From the NCBI GenBank assembly GCA_902768975.1, contig CACXMZ010000005.1, forward strand, positions 62,001-126,000: a stretch of DNA of 64,000 nucleotides, read 5' to 3'. The DNA is from an uncultured Coriobacteriaceae bacterium (GTDB lineage: Bacteria > Actinomycetota > Coriobacteriia > Coriobacteriales > Eggerthellaceae). Below the pieces are notes generated by a model, which was given only the letters and a program-made list of their open reading frames with translations, had not been told where the DNA came from and did no database searches. Of this stretch, positions 34,122 to 43,885 are shown piece by piece. Both the position numbers and the translations under genes were made by a program. The stretch's first letter is position 1, and each line of letters starts with the position of its first letter.

Positions 34122-35651
34122 ATGGACGAGAAGGTCCTCTCGACGGAATTCGAAGAATTGCTTTCTTCGCGTGGGGTAACGCGTCGCGGGTTTTTGCAGT
34201 TGTGCGGAACCATTGCGGCGGCAACGGGTTTGGCCCATATTACGGTGCCCGACGTAGCCCATGCGATCGAAGACTCCGTCATTGGTGCTGCGGAAGGTAA
34301 TTTGTTCCCCGTCATTTGGATAGAGGGTGCTTCCTGCACAGGTTGTACAGAGGCTTTTGCTCAGATTGACGAACCCGACCCTGCAACAGTTGTCCTGGAA
34401 ATGATTTCGTGTAACTACAACGAAACCCTTTCCTTTGCTGCCGGCCATTCAGTTGAAGAAGCTAAGGCACAAACCATTAAGCAGTGTGCAGGCAAGTACG
34501 TGCTGGTGTATGAAGGCGCCCTGCTTGAAGGCTGGGACGGCTGGGCTTTGCGCGTAGCTGAAGAAACTGGTGTAAATGCCTTCCTGGAAGCAGCTGAAAA
34601 TGCCTTCGGTGTCGTTGCTCTGGGTAGTTGCGCTGTTAATGGTGGCTGGATGGGTTCGAAGAAAACGCCCGCAGGCGCTATTGGCTGCCAGGCTCTTATG
34701 GCCAAGCACGGCATTACCACTCCTGTTATTAATATTCCTGGCTGTCCCGCCAATCCCGAATGGCTCGTTGCTGTTTTGGTCGACGTGGTCATGATGGGTG
34801 TTCTTCCTGAACTTAATATCGACAACAAGCCTGCTCTCATTTTTGAACAGGCAATTCATGAAAACTGCCAGCGCCGTGGCCACTTCGAAAACGGCGAATT
34901 TGTTTACAAGTTCGGCAGCGAAGAAGAAAAGATGGGCTTCTGCCTCTATGCTATGGGTTGCCGTGGCCCTCAAACCAAGGCTAACTGCGGCATCGTGCGC
35001 TATAACCGCCGTCGCAGCTGGTGTGTCGAAGCCGGCTCGCCCTGCATTGGTTGTTGCGAAGCGAACCCCATGGACTCGTCACACAACTGGGTCGACGTGA
35101 ATGCTTCATTCCACGAGCGCCATCGCGACCTGCGCATTGGCAATTGGGTAGTGCAACCCCGCACCATAGGTCTTGCAGCTATCGGCATCGTTACCGCTGC
35201 AGTCATTATTCATGGCTTTGGCATGAAGGCTTCCAAGCGCCTGGACGGTGCCATTCGCTTCGAATCGCAGCGTGAATGGGACGCCAAGCATCCTAATGAA
35301 GCTATTGGTTATTATGGCGCCGACCGTACCATCATTCACGAAGATGGCACCAAGGAAGTTATTTCTGCGGAAGAATTCGAAGAAAGAGTACAGGCCGACT
35401 ACGAAAGCACGCTCAAAAAACTCGGAGCTGCGGCCGCAAGTGCGGTAGCTGGCGGCGTCAAAGCAGCTGAAGAAGCTACCGAAGCCACCGCAGAAGAAGC
35501 TCAGGCTGAAACCGTAGAACCGGTTGAAGAAGCTGAAACTGAAGTAGTTGAAGCCCCTGAAGAAACTGAAGCCGAAGCAGTGGAAGCGGCCGAAGAAGCC
35601 GAAGACGCTGTTGAAGAAGAAAACGAAGAATCGAAGGGAGGCCAGGAATAA
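34122..35651 (+). CDS. hyaA: [NiFe] hydrogenase small subunit, Tat-exported, with acidic C-terminal tail
   Basis: Fe-S subunit of a group 1 membrane-bound uptake hydrogenase. The Tat signal has RRGFLQ (residues 21-26) and a probable cleavage near AHA (46-48). Proximal cluster cysteines include ASCTGC (72, 75), GSCAVNGGW and PGCPANPEW; the distal and medial clusters use HENC and GFCLYAMGC, ANC, WCVEAGSPCIGC. A membrane anchor lies at about 348-368. Beyond it about 140 residues extend inside the cell, the last 80 very rich in Glu and Ala; this tail is far longer than in known HyaA/HynB proteins. AAGGAGGTG precedes the ATG. hyaB overlaps by one base. Confidence 0.95.
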   Translation: MDEKVLSTEFEELLSSRGVTRRGFLQLCGTIAAATGLAHITVPDVAHAIEDSVIGAAEGNLFPVIWIEGASCTGCTEAFAQIDEPDPATVVLEMISCNYNETLSFAAGHSVEEAKAQTIKQCAGKYVLVYEGALLEGWDGWALRVAEETGVNAFLEAAENAFGVVALGSCAVNGGWMGSKKTPAGAIGCQALMAKHGITTPVINIPGCPANPEWLVAVLVDVVMMGVLPELNIDNKPALIFEQAIHENCQRRGHFENGEFVYKFGSEEEKMGFCLYAMGCRGPQTKANCGIVRYNRRRSWCVEAGSPCIGCCEANPMDSSHNWVDVNASFHERHRDLRIGNWVVQPRTIGLAAIGIVTAAVIIHGFGMKASKRLDGAIRFESQREWDAKHPNEAIGYYGADRTIIHEDGTKEVISAEEFEERVQADYESTLKKLGAAAASAVAGGVKAAEEATEATAEEAQAETVEPVEEAETEVVEAPEETEAEAVEAAEEAEDAVEEENEESKGGQE

Positions 35652-37306
35652 TGACACGTTCAACTATTGACCCGGTAACACGTATTGAAGGCCACCTTCG
35701 CATTGAAATGGAAGTCGAAAATGGCGTAGTTGCCGACGCTTGGGTTTCTGGCGGTTGTTTCCGCGGTATGGAATTGGTTCTTGAAGACCGCACGCCGGCC
35801 GACGCAGCCATGATTGCACAGCGTATTTGCGGAGTGTGCCCTGTTTCTCATGCCCAGTCTGCTTCCATTGCGGGCGAAAAGGCCATGGGTATTACCATTC
35901 CTAACAATGCTCGTATTATTCGTAACCTGCTTGAAGGCGCTCAGTTCCTTCACAGCCACATTTTGTGGTTCTATAACTTGGCAGCACCCGACTACGTGAA
36001 CCCCATCAATGCACTTAAGGCAAGTGCGGCCGACGCTCACGACCTGGCTGTTGCTGCTGGTACGTCCACCAATACCGACTTGAAGGCCTTGCAAGAGCGC
36101 CTCACGAAATTTGCCAATAATGGGCAGCTTTCAATCTTTAGTGGTAACTGGTTTGACTCCGAAGGCGGTCAGGGCTACAAGCTTCCGCCCGAGCTCGACC
36201 TTATTTGCACGGCGCACTACCTTGAAGCATTAACCATGCAAGCCAAGGCTTCTGAAATTTCTGGCCTGCTTGGTGGCAAGATGCCTCATATTATGACCAT
36301 GGTTCCTGGTGGCACCATGTTTGTGCCGACAGAAGAAAAGCTCGACGACCTGTGGTCGCTCGTTAACGAACTCTATGACTGGGTTTCTTCGACCATGGTC
36401 CAGGACACCATCGCTCTTGTGCCCTTCTACAAGGACGCTCTGAACTGGGGCGGCGGCTGCAAGCGCTATGTGGCTTGGGGTGTATTTGAAGACGCAAGCT
36501 TCGAAATGAACAACCGTTATCTGCCTGCGGGCGTTCTGAAAGACGGTTTGGCTCTCGAAGACGTCAACGAAGACCTTATCAAGGAATACACGGGCCATTC
36601 CTGGTACGAACCCGACGACGTAGAACTGCGCAACCCGCGCGACGAAGGTCTTACCAAGCCGCTCTATACCGAATACAACGTTGAAGACCGTTACAGCTGG
36701 TGCAAGTCCCCGTCTTACGACGGTCAGTGCATGGAAGCTGGTGGCTTGTCTCGTTTGCTCGTTGCATACAAGCGTGGCGTTCCCTTCATCGTTGAACAAA
36801 TCGACGGCTTGCTTGCTACCTTGGGTGTACCGGGCCGCATTGACGTGCTCCAGTCTACGCTCGGTCGTACGGGTGCACGCCAGATTGAAACCCTCTATGT
36901 TGCAACGCTCATGAAGGAATGGGTGGCTGAACTTATTGAAGCTCTGAAGGGTGGCGACTCTGAATTCTTCCGCGATCCTACCACCACGACCGGCGACGGC
37001 ACGGGCTTCTGGGAAGCACCGCGTGGCGCCCTGTATCACACTGAACATGTGAAGGACGGCAGGATTACGGGTTACCAGATTATTATCCCGACCACCTGGA
37101 ATATTGCTCCGCGCGGCCACGATGGCGAACCTGGTCCTATGGAGCAGTCCCTCATTGGTGTTCCCGTCAACGACGTCGAAAAGCCGATCAATGCTCTTCG
37201 TACGGTTCACAGCTTTGACCCCTGTACAGCATGTGCGGTACACATTAGCGAGCCGTCTACGGGTAAGCATTTTGAAACCGTTACGAATCCTTGGGGGGTG
37301 AAGTAA
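35651..37306 (+). CDS. hyaB: [NiFe] hydrogenase large subunit
   Basis: 551 residues. The active-site cysteines are in the L1 motif RICGVCPVSH (Cys60, Cys63) and in the C-terminal DPCTACAVH (Cys525, Cys528). Twenty residues after His531 form the tail cut off by the maturation protease once nickel is in place. No own signal peptide, so it is carried out of the cell by its Tat-signal partner. ATG overlaps the hyaA stop. It would oxidise H2 outside the membrane and pass electrons through the small subunit to cytochrome b. Confidence 0.97.
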   Translation: MTRSTIDPVTRIEGHLRIEMEVENGVVADAWVSGGCFRGMELVLEDRTPADAAMIAQRICGVCPVSHAQSASIAGEKAMGITIPNNARIIRNLLEGAQFLHSHILWFYNLAAPDYVNPINALKASAADAHDLAVAAGTSTNTDLKALQERLTKFANNGQLSIFSGNWFDSEGGQGYKLPPELDLICTAHYLEALTMQAKASEISGLLGGKMPHIMTMVPGGTMFVPTEEKLDDLWSLVNELYDWVSSTMVQDTIALVPFYKDALNWGGGCKRYVAWGVFEDASFEMNNRYLPAGVLKDGLALEDVNEDLIKEYTGHSWYEPDDVELRNPRDEGLTKPLYTEYNVEDRYSWCKSPSYDGQCMEAGGLSRLLVAYKRGVPFIVEQIDGLLATLGVPGRIDVLQSTLGRTGARQIETLYVATLMKEWVAELIEALKGGDSEFFRDPTTTTGDGTGFWEAPRGALYHTEHVKDGRITGYQIIIPTTWNIAPRGHDGEPGPMEQSLIGVPVNDVEKPINALRTVHSFDPCTACAVHISEPSTGKHFETVTNPWGVK

Positions 37307-37307
37307 G

Positions 37308-38012
37308 ATGGCCCATTTTGCACAATACCGTGAAGCGCATCCGCTGCCGTTTATTATCTTCCACTACATTAATTTGGGCGCTTTTCTCACGCTTTTGATT
37401 TCGGGTATTTTTATCCATTACCCCTGGTTGCCTATGGTTATGGGCATGGCACGTGGCGCTCATATTACGGCCGCTATCGTGCTTCTTATTAACCTCTTTA
37501 TTCGTATTTTCCTCGCTCTGTTTGTGTGCACGGCTACTTCGCCCGGTACGCGCCAAATGGAAAGGGAAATCAAGGCTTGGCTGCCTCAGCCCGAAAACAG
37601 GCACCAGTTTATTCCGTGGCTTAAGTATTACCTGTTCATGAAGAAGGAGCATCCTCTTACGGCAAAGTTTAATCCTGTTCAGAAACTTGCCTACATGTTC
37701 TTGCCCTTCTCGTTCCTCTTTATGGCCATCACTGGCTTTGCTATGTGGGGGCCTACGATGAACTGGGTTATTTGCGAAGCGTTTACTAACCTGGTGGGCG
37801 GCCTGATGAATGTACGTATCATTCATTACGCCATGATGATCGTGAATATCATCTTCCTTATCATTCACCTTTACATGGTAATTACCGAAGGTGGTATCCC
37901 GCTCATTAAGCTTATGTTCCTTCAGAGGGAACACGGTGGCTACACCTACGACATCGAAACGCATGCAATTTCTGGTAAGGACGAAAAAGAGTATCCGAAG
38001 TTGTTGTCATAA
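37308..38012 (+). CDS. hyaC: [NiFe] hydrogenase cytochrome b subunit
   Basis: 234-residue membrane protein with four main spans (roughly 18-38, 50-72, 128-148, 175-198). Candidate haem His residues are in EAHPLPFIIFHYINLG, MARGAHITAA, RIIHYAMMI and IHLYMV. It links the external hydrogenase to the menaquinone pool. Start one base after the hyaB stop; ends before two tandem terminators. An additional loop between spans 2 and 3 is longer than in enterobacterial HyaC. Confidence 0.9.
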   Translation: MAHFAQYREAHPLPFIIFHYINLGAFLTLLISGIFIHYPWLPMVMGMARGAHITAAIVLLINLFIRIFLALFVCTATSPGTRQMEREIKAWLPQPENRHQFIPWLKYYLFMKKEHPLTAKFNPVQKLAYMFLPFSFLFMAITGFAMWGPTMNWVICEAFTNLVGGLMNVRIIHYAMMIVNIIFLIIHLYMVITEGGIPLIKLMFLQREHGGYTYDIETHAISGKDEKEYPKLLS

Positions 38013-38020
38013 CCGTTTAG

Positions 38021-38050
38021 AAAAGGCCCGCTCGCGCGGGCCTTTTCTTT
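38021..38050 (+). terminator. Rho-independent terminator after hyaC
   Basis: AAAAGGCCCGC (38021-38031), TCGC loop, GCGGGCCTTTT (38036-38046), then T-rich. Strong. Confidence 0.92.
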
Positions 38051-38054
38051 ATTT

Positions 38055-38080
38055 ACGCTGTTCTAACGAACAGCGTTTTT
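38055..38080 (+). terminator. Second tandem terminator, GTTC-TAAC-GAAC core
   Basis: ACGCTGTTC (38055-38063), TAAC loop, GAACAGCGT (38068-38076), then TTTTT. Its core is shared with the hairpins of the composite palindrome family, but no long hairpin follows here. Confidence 0.85.
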
Positions 38081-38113
38081 CTCATGCGTTATATACTCTG
38101 TTACTATAGAGGC

Positions 38114-38668
38114 ATGAAAAAGCAGGACCACATTGCGGTTTTTTGCGTAGGCAATAAGCTCATGTACGACGACGGCCTTGGCGTGGCAGTCTACGAGCAG
38201 CTGCAGGCCTATGAATTCCCTGAAAATGTTGAACTATTTGATTTGGGGTGCCTTACTTTAGACCGCATTAATGACGTGCGCGACTTTGACCTTATTGTGA
38301 CGGTGGACGCTGTTGACGGCACCGAAGAGCCCGTGGGCACGCTCTTTCGCTATTCTCCTAAAGACATGGCTCAGCGCAGTTTCGGGGCGCAGTCCTTGCA
38401 CGACCTCAAACTGTCCGACTTATTTAATTCTGCTGCTTTGCTTGGCTATGAATGTGAAGGTGTTTGCCTTGGCATGCAGGTTGAAAACCCCTTCCCTGAA
38501 GAAGTTCAGGTGGGCCTAAGCCCCCGCGTTGCTGAAGCGCTTCCCAATCTGGTGGATTTGGTATTGGCTGAACTCGTGAACAGGGGAGTGGAAGTTGTCG
38601 AGCGGAGCACGAATAAGCCCGTTAGCCCTGGTTTTCACCACGAAATGACGGACACAAGTCCCCAATAA
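38114..38668 (+). CDS. hyaD: Hydrogenase maturation protease (HyaD/HybD type)
   Basis: 184 residues from ATG 38114 (MKKQDHIAVFCVGNKL). It is the endopeptidase that trims the large-subunit C-terminus after Ni insertion. The family motif GNxLxxDDGxG appears as GNKLMYDDGLGVAV; a second acidic residue follows in VTVDAVDG. GAGG lies 5 nt before the ATG; TACTAT ends 6 nt before it, so the message might also be leaderless. Two terminators separate it from hyaABC, so it has its own promoter. Its 3' end overlaps the convergent nth gene by 47 bp. Other hyp genes are not in the window. Confidence 0.88.
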   Translation: MKKQDHIAVFCVGNKLMYDDGLGVAVYEQLQAYEFPENVELFDLGCLTLDRINDVRDFDLIVTVDAVDGTEEPVGTLFRYSPKDMAQRSFGAQSLHDLKLSDLFNSAALLGYECEGVCLGMQVENPFPEEVQVGLSPRVAEALPNLVDLVLAELVNRGVEVVERSTNKPVSPGFHHEMTDTSPQ

Positions 38669-39293
38669 TGCAGTCTGCGCAGCGCGGGCGCTGGGCGCGG
38701 CAAAACTCACGACCAAAGTGTACCCATTGATGGTTTATGAAAAGCCAGTCCTTTTGAGGATAGATGCTAAGGAGCGCCTTTTCGGTTTTGTCGGGCGTGT
38801 CGGCCGAAGGGCCCGCAAACCTCAGCCGGTGGGCAATGCGATAGACGTGCGTGTCGACCGCGATACCCTGGGCATTGCGGAATGCTTCGCACATAACCAC
38901 GTTGGCGGTCTTGCGCCCCACGCCAGGAAGCTTTTGGAGTTCTTCTAGGTCGTTGGGCACGACACCCGCAAAGTCACTGACGAGCATTTGAGAAAGCTTA
39001 ACCAGGTTGGCAGCCTTGCTGCGGAAAAAGCCCAGAGAGTGGATTATCTTTTCGACATCTTTAAGTTTGGCCTGCGCGAGGTCATAGCAGCTGGGGTATT
39101 TTTCAAAGAGGGCAGGCGTTACCTTGTTAACTGCTGCGTCGGTACACTGGGCAGAAAGTACGACGGCACAAACCAGGCGAAACGGGTCGTTTTCATAGTC
39201 GAGCGAACATTCACCTTCGCCATAGTGGGCAAGCATGCGCTCTTCTATTGCTTCGGCACGCGCTATCTTTGCTGCCTTTATTTCGCGGGGCAT
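38622..39293 (-). CDS. nth: Endonuclease III
   Basis: DNA glycosylase/AP lyase for oxidised pyrimidines. 223 residues from ATG 39293, which has AAGGAG 6 nt upstream; a longer start at 39332 lacks one. Helix-hairpin-helix LQKLPGVGRKTANVV with the catalytic Lys, catalytic Asp in AVDTHVYRIAHRL, and the 4Fe-4S ligands CRAQRPRCADCIIGDLC. It contrasts with the MutY-like protein in this window, which lacks these cysteines. A -10-like TACACT on the minus strand lies near 39336. Convergent overlap with hyaD. Confidence 0.95.
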   Translation of the reverse strand: MPREIKAAKIARAEAIEERMLAHYGEGECSLDYENDPFRLVCAVVLSAQCTDAAVNKVTPALFEKYPSCYDLAQAKLKDVEKIIHSLGFFRSKAANLVKLSQMLVSDFAGVVPNDLEELQKLPGVGRKTANVVMCEAFRNAQGIAVDTHVYRIAHRLRFAGPSADTPDKTEKALLSIYPQKDWLFINHQWVHFGREFCRAQRPRCADCIIGDLCPSFRGENQG

Positions 39294-39442
39294 GGGCCAC
39301 TCCTTGTACATAGATTCCGTTTCTCTTGCCATGTTAGTGTACTAAAATAAAGGGCGTGTAGGGTGCACAAGAGCGCCTTACAGAGCCAGGTGCCGCAATT
39401 TCGCGGCTCTTTGTGCTGCGCAGAAGGGAACTTTGCCACCAT

Positions 39443-42400
39443 ATGCTCATAGAAGCGCTCACATATCCGCTTCAAAACTGCGAAGACCTGCAGCCTTTTT
39501 GGGCGCGGCTTGATGCGGGCGAGGACGCAACGTGCGGCATTGCTCAGTCGGCACGTCCTTTCATGGTGGCAGCACGCTTTGTGCGTACGCCGCAGCCTAC
39601 GTTGGTGGTTGTTCCAGGTGAATCTGGTGCGCTTGATTTTATTCGTCAGCTCCGTTCATATGTGGGTGAAGAGTCCGTCTTGCATTTCCCCCTGAAGACC
39701 TGTACGCCCTGGGACGACCGTCCTGAAGACCCTGTGTGTGTGGCAAAACGCTTTGAAGCGCTCTATGCTTTGACGCAATCGCAAGACATTATTGTGGTTG
39801 CTTCAGCTCAGGCTCTTTTGCATAAATTGCCCCCACAGAGTGCCGAAGCCTTTACGCCGCTATTGTTTGAACAAGGCCTTGGCCTGCCCCGTGGTGTTGA
39901 ACAGTATGAAGACCTGCGACTGCGTCTTGAAGTCTCAGGCGGGTACCATCGACATTTTTCCTGGCAACTTGCCATACCCGGTACGTCTCGATTTCTTCGG
40001 CGACGAACTCGACGATATTCGACGCATAGTTCCGAGCACGGGTCAAACCATCCAGAAACTTGAAAAAGTCGCCCTTTTCCCCGTGCGCGAGCTGCGTCCT
40101 TCTAAGCGTGCCTTGGCTCATGCGCGTGACGTGCTTCATAATCCTGCCAAAACGAACCCTGTTTTACGCGAAATGCTTGAAAAGCTTGAAACGGGAACTT
40201 CGAAGGGTGTAGAGGACGCCTTGCTTCCATACCTGTATAAGAAGCTTGAAGGTGTGGGGGATTACTTGGGCGAAGACGCCCTTACGGTGCTCATTGAACC
40301 ACGCTCACTTATTGACGACGCCTTGCATGCGGCCGACGAGTTGAATGCGCGTTCTGAAGGTACTAGTATCCCCGTTGACGGGATCTATTTCGAAGCATCC
40401 AAGCTTGATTTCGGGAACAACCAGCGGGCCATGTTCCAGTCGATTATGAGCGTGGGGGCTAGCCTCGATGCTGAAATGCCCGTTAAGCGTACCGACGTAG
40501 CTGGCGACCCAGAAAAACTATTTGGCAAGTTACGTAATTTGGTCGAAGCGGGCTTTACCGTAGTGCTGTGCGCGCCCCATTTGCGGGCACGAGAAGAAGT
40601 GAAGCTCGAACTGGTCGACCGGAGCATTCCCATCGTTGAACACCTGGATGCTATAGACGGGGCGGCTGGACCGCTCAAACACGGAGTCGTAAACATAAGC
40701 GACGTAGATATTCCGATTGGTTTTATTCTTCCAAAAGCAAAACTTGCGCTTATTAGCCTGGCCGACACCCAGGGCTCAGGGGCAATTAAGTCCCATAAGC
40801 GCGTTGATGTGACCGATATCACCTTCCCGTATGCACCCGGTGACTATGTAGTGCACGCTTCCCATGGCGTGGCGTTTTTCCGTGAGCTTGCACGCAGGAA
40901 TGTCGACGGAGTAGAGCGCGACTACTTGCTCCTTGAATATGCCGAAGACGACAAGCTGTTTGTGCCAGTTGAACAATTTGACCGCGTAACGCGTTACGTA
41001 GGCCCTGAAGGCGGCGCGCCCCGCCTGACGCGCTTGAATACGAGCGACTGGTCGCGCGCGCTCAATAAGGCGCGTAAGGCCACGCGTAAACTCGCCTTCG
41101 ACCTGGTCGATGTGTATGCACGTCGCGCTGCAAGCCGTGGTTTTGCTTTTTCTGCTGACACGCTGTGGCAAAAGCAGATGGAAGAAGATTTTCCCTATAG
41201 CGAAACTCCCGACCAGCTTGCTGCAATTGCTGACGTAAAGGCAGACATGCAGGCGGCTCGACCCATGGATAGGCTTATTTGTGGCGACGTCGGCTTTGGC
41301 AAAACTGAAGTGGCGCTTCGTGCTGCGTTTAAGGCTACTCAGGACGCCAAACAGGTTATGGTGCTGTGCCCGACCACCATTTTGGCACAGCAGCACTACA
41401 CCACCTTTACGGACCGTTTTGAGCCCTATGGTGTTGAAGTCGAAGTCCTTTCGCGTTTTCGCACGCCCGCGCAGCAGGCTGCAGCTCTTGAAGGTTTTGC
41501 CGATGGCAAGGTCGATGTGTTAATTGGAACGCATCGTTTGCTTTCGCGTGACGTAAACCCCCATGACTTAGGCTTGGTTATTATCGACGAAGAGCAGCGT
41601 TTTGGCGTGGGGCACAAGGAACAACTGAAGAACTTGCGTGAATCCATTGACGTGCTCACCCTTTCGGCGACGCCCATTCCACGCACCATGCAAATGGGCC
41701 TTTCGGGCGTGCGCGACATGAGTCTTATCCTTACGCCACCCGACGATCGCTTGCCGGTAGAGGTCCATGTGGGCGAATGGGACCCCGATGTAATCAGCGA
41801 TGCCATTGGGCGCGAATTGCACCGGGGCGGGCAGGTGTATTATGTGAGCAACCGCGTACGGAGCATGAATGACGCTCTCGAGCGCGTTTCAGCGGCAGCA
41901 CCAACGGCACGCGTTGCGGTAGCCCATGGCCAGATGAGCAAGGACGAACTTGAACGCGTCATGGAAGACTTCGCTGCAGGTGCCATCGACGTGTTGGTAG
42001 CTACCACCATTATTGAAAGTGGTATCGACAACCCCCATACCAACACGCTTATAATCGAAGACTCTCAGCGTCTTGGATTGGCGCAGATGTACCAGCTCAA
42101 GGGCCGTGTGGGGCGCAGCAACCGCCAGGCTTACGCGTACTTTTTATTCCCTGAACAGGTCAATCTTACCGAAGAAGCCATGGCACGCTTGCTTGCCATC
42201 GACGAACACCAGGACCTGGGCAGCGGCATGCGGGTGGCCATGCGCGACCTTGAAATTCGTGGTGCCGGTACGCTTTTGGGCGCCGAACAAAGTGGCAACA
42301 TGAGTGCCGTCGGTTTTGACCTCTTTGCAAGCATGCTTGCAACTGCCGTTCAGGCAACGCGTGAAGGTAAGGCCGATGTGGTAGATGTACTGCCGCCTGC

Positions 42401-42836
42401 GCTTTCAGACATTACGGTGAACGTTCCCGAACATGCCTATATTCCTGAAGACTATATACGCGACACCGATGAACGCGTCCTTTTGTACCGAAAGGTGGCA
42501 AGCGCAGAATCTACCGCAGAAGTAAAGCGTCTGCAAAATGAAGCTATGGCGCGCCATGGTGCCATGCCTCAGGCCTGCGTAAATTACTTCATGAAGGCAG
42601 ATGTTAAGGCCTTGGCACACGAAGCGCATATTAAGGTCATAAGCGTGGTGGCAGGCAAGCTCAATATTGAACCGATTGCCCAACCTACGGGCGAAACCTG
42701 GGCAGACCTGCGCTGCATGAAAGCGCGCTATATTTCTAGCACGAAAAAGCTGCAAATTCCTTTGAAGTATTTTGCCTTGGAAGAAGACGGTAGCTTACTT
42801 GAAGCTATTCGCGATTTTCTGCTTGCTCTGGCTTAA
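39443..42836 (+). pseudogene. mfd: Transcription-repair coupling factor Mfd, reading frame disrupted
   Basis: Two overlapping frames make up one Mfd. Frame one runs from ATG 39443 (MLIEALTYPLQN) to about 39945 and covers the UvrB-like N-terminal part. The second frame resumes at about 39943 with GTIDIFPGNLPYPVRLDFFGD and runs to the end. It holds the RNA polymerase interaction domain (YAPGDYVVHASHGVAFF), Walker A GDVGFGKTEVAL, DEEQ box, and the TRG motif region. By alignment with known Mfd, about 16 residues between GGY and the GTIDIFP block are missing, together with the frame change, so a deletion of roughly 50 nt is likely rather than a one-base sequencing slip. The second frame could still give an N-truncated product of up to 1014 residues. 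Confidence 0.8.
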
Positions 42837-43872
42837 GGTAGATTTCTGCCGTAGCTTCTTCAATGCTACAGGCGCCTTCTTCGCACACGTCAACACAAAT
42901 ACCGCAGCCCACGCATAGTCGCGGCTCAAGCTGCAAGGCATTGTCTTTTAAGAAGCGCGCACCGGTGGGGCAAGAACGAACGCAGTCATGCGCATTGGTG
43001 CAAAGGCTAAGGTCGGTTTCAGAAAGAGCGACGGGAATGTGGGGTGCCAAGTCGGGCCGGGCATCGACGGTTTCTAACACGAGCTGCTGCTTGGGAAACA
43101 TAAGGCGTCGGCCACTTTCAGGCGCGAAGTCTTTGTAGGGGTTTTCGCTTGCCAAGTGAAGGCGCATTGCTGCACGCTGGCGTTCCTTGCGCTCGTAGTA
43201 GTCTTTGAGCACGCTCGAATTGCGCAGACGGCGCTTGCCTGAAGCGATATTGGCGGCATCTGCGGCGAAGCCTTCAAACATGGCGCGTCGTTCCGTGGTT
43301 TCATTTTGGGCATACTGGTCAAGAATCTTTTGCTTTTCTGGAATCCTGAACGTGAAGAGGACTTTTTCACCCGTACGCTCTTCGGCCAGTGCTATGGCAT
43401 GGCTAAATAGTTCGCCACCTAATTCGCCCCCACGGTCGCAGCCTTCGCAATACTTGAGGTCGCAGGCTATGGTCACGCGGATTCCTTCGGAAAGAATAAG
43501 CGTCCACATTTCTGGCGACATCATAGAAAGGCAGGGAAGGACGACCACATGGTTGTCGACTTCAAAACCGGGGAAGACATTTTCCTTGCAGGTAAGGTAG
43601 GCGCGCTGGCCACCTTCCGCAATACGACGTATGCGCGCATGAAGATCGAACATGGTCATCCGCGTGGAAGCAAAGGCGTCGCAAATGCCAAAGCAGATGC
43701 CACAGCCGTTACAGAGGCTGTGGTCAACCGTTGGTGCCCCTGCTTCCTCGGGTACGCTAATGGCGTCTTTGGGGCAGCAGTAAGCACAGCGCATGCAGTC
43801 GGAGCCTGCAGCGTGGGTGCAGAATTCGCTCGCAACCACCAGCTTTTGCTTGGGGCGTTCGGGGGCAGGCAT
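42805..43872 (-). CDS. 4Fe-4S binding protein with two ferredoxin-like domains
   Basis: 355 residues from ATG 43872 (MPAPERPKQK), chosen for AAGGA 9 nt upstream. The N-terminus has a dicluster ferredoxin-like set (CMRCAYCCP and CNGCGICFGIC), and the C-terminus a second set (CTNAHDCVRSCP and CVGCGICVDVC). Between them lies a region with YLTCKENVFPG, VVLPCLSMMSPE and IACDLKYCEGCDRGG, which resembles a Cys-rich electron transfer subunit but is not recognised as a named family. It likely moves electrons between soluble carriers. It is 13 nt downstream of gltX on the same strand and overlaps the end of the convergent mfd gene by 32 bp. Confidence 0.75.
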   Translation of the reverse strand: MPAPERPKQKLVVASEFCTHAAGSDCMRCAYCCPKDAISVPEEAGAPTVDHSLCNGCGICFGICDAFASTRMTMFDLHARIRRIAEGGQRAYLTCKENVFPGFEVDNHVVVLPCLSMMSPEMWTLILSEGIRVTIACDLKYCEGCDRGGELGGELFSHAIALAEERTGEKVLFTFRIPEKQKILDQYAQNETTERRAMFEGFAADAANIASGKRRLRNSSVLKDYYERKERQRAAMRLHLASENPYKDFAPESGRRLMFPKQQLVLETVDARPDLAPHIPVALSETDLSLCTNAHDCVRSCPTGARFLKDNALQLEPRLCVGCGICVDVCEEGACSIEEATAEIYLKPEQAENRE

Positions 43873-43885
43873 GTTTGGCGTTTCC

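Noticed and set aside
39413-40063. Two separate genes, or programmed frameshifting, at mfd
   Set aside because: The two frames cover adjacent parts of one protein; there is no slippery heptamer or stop-proximal signal at the junction, and residues are missing.
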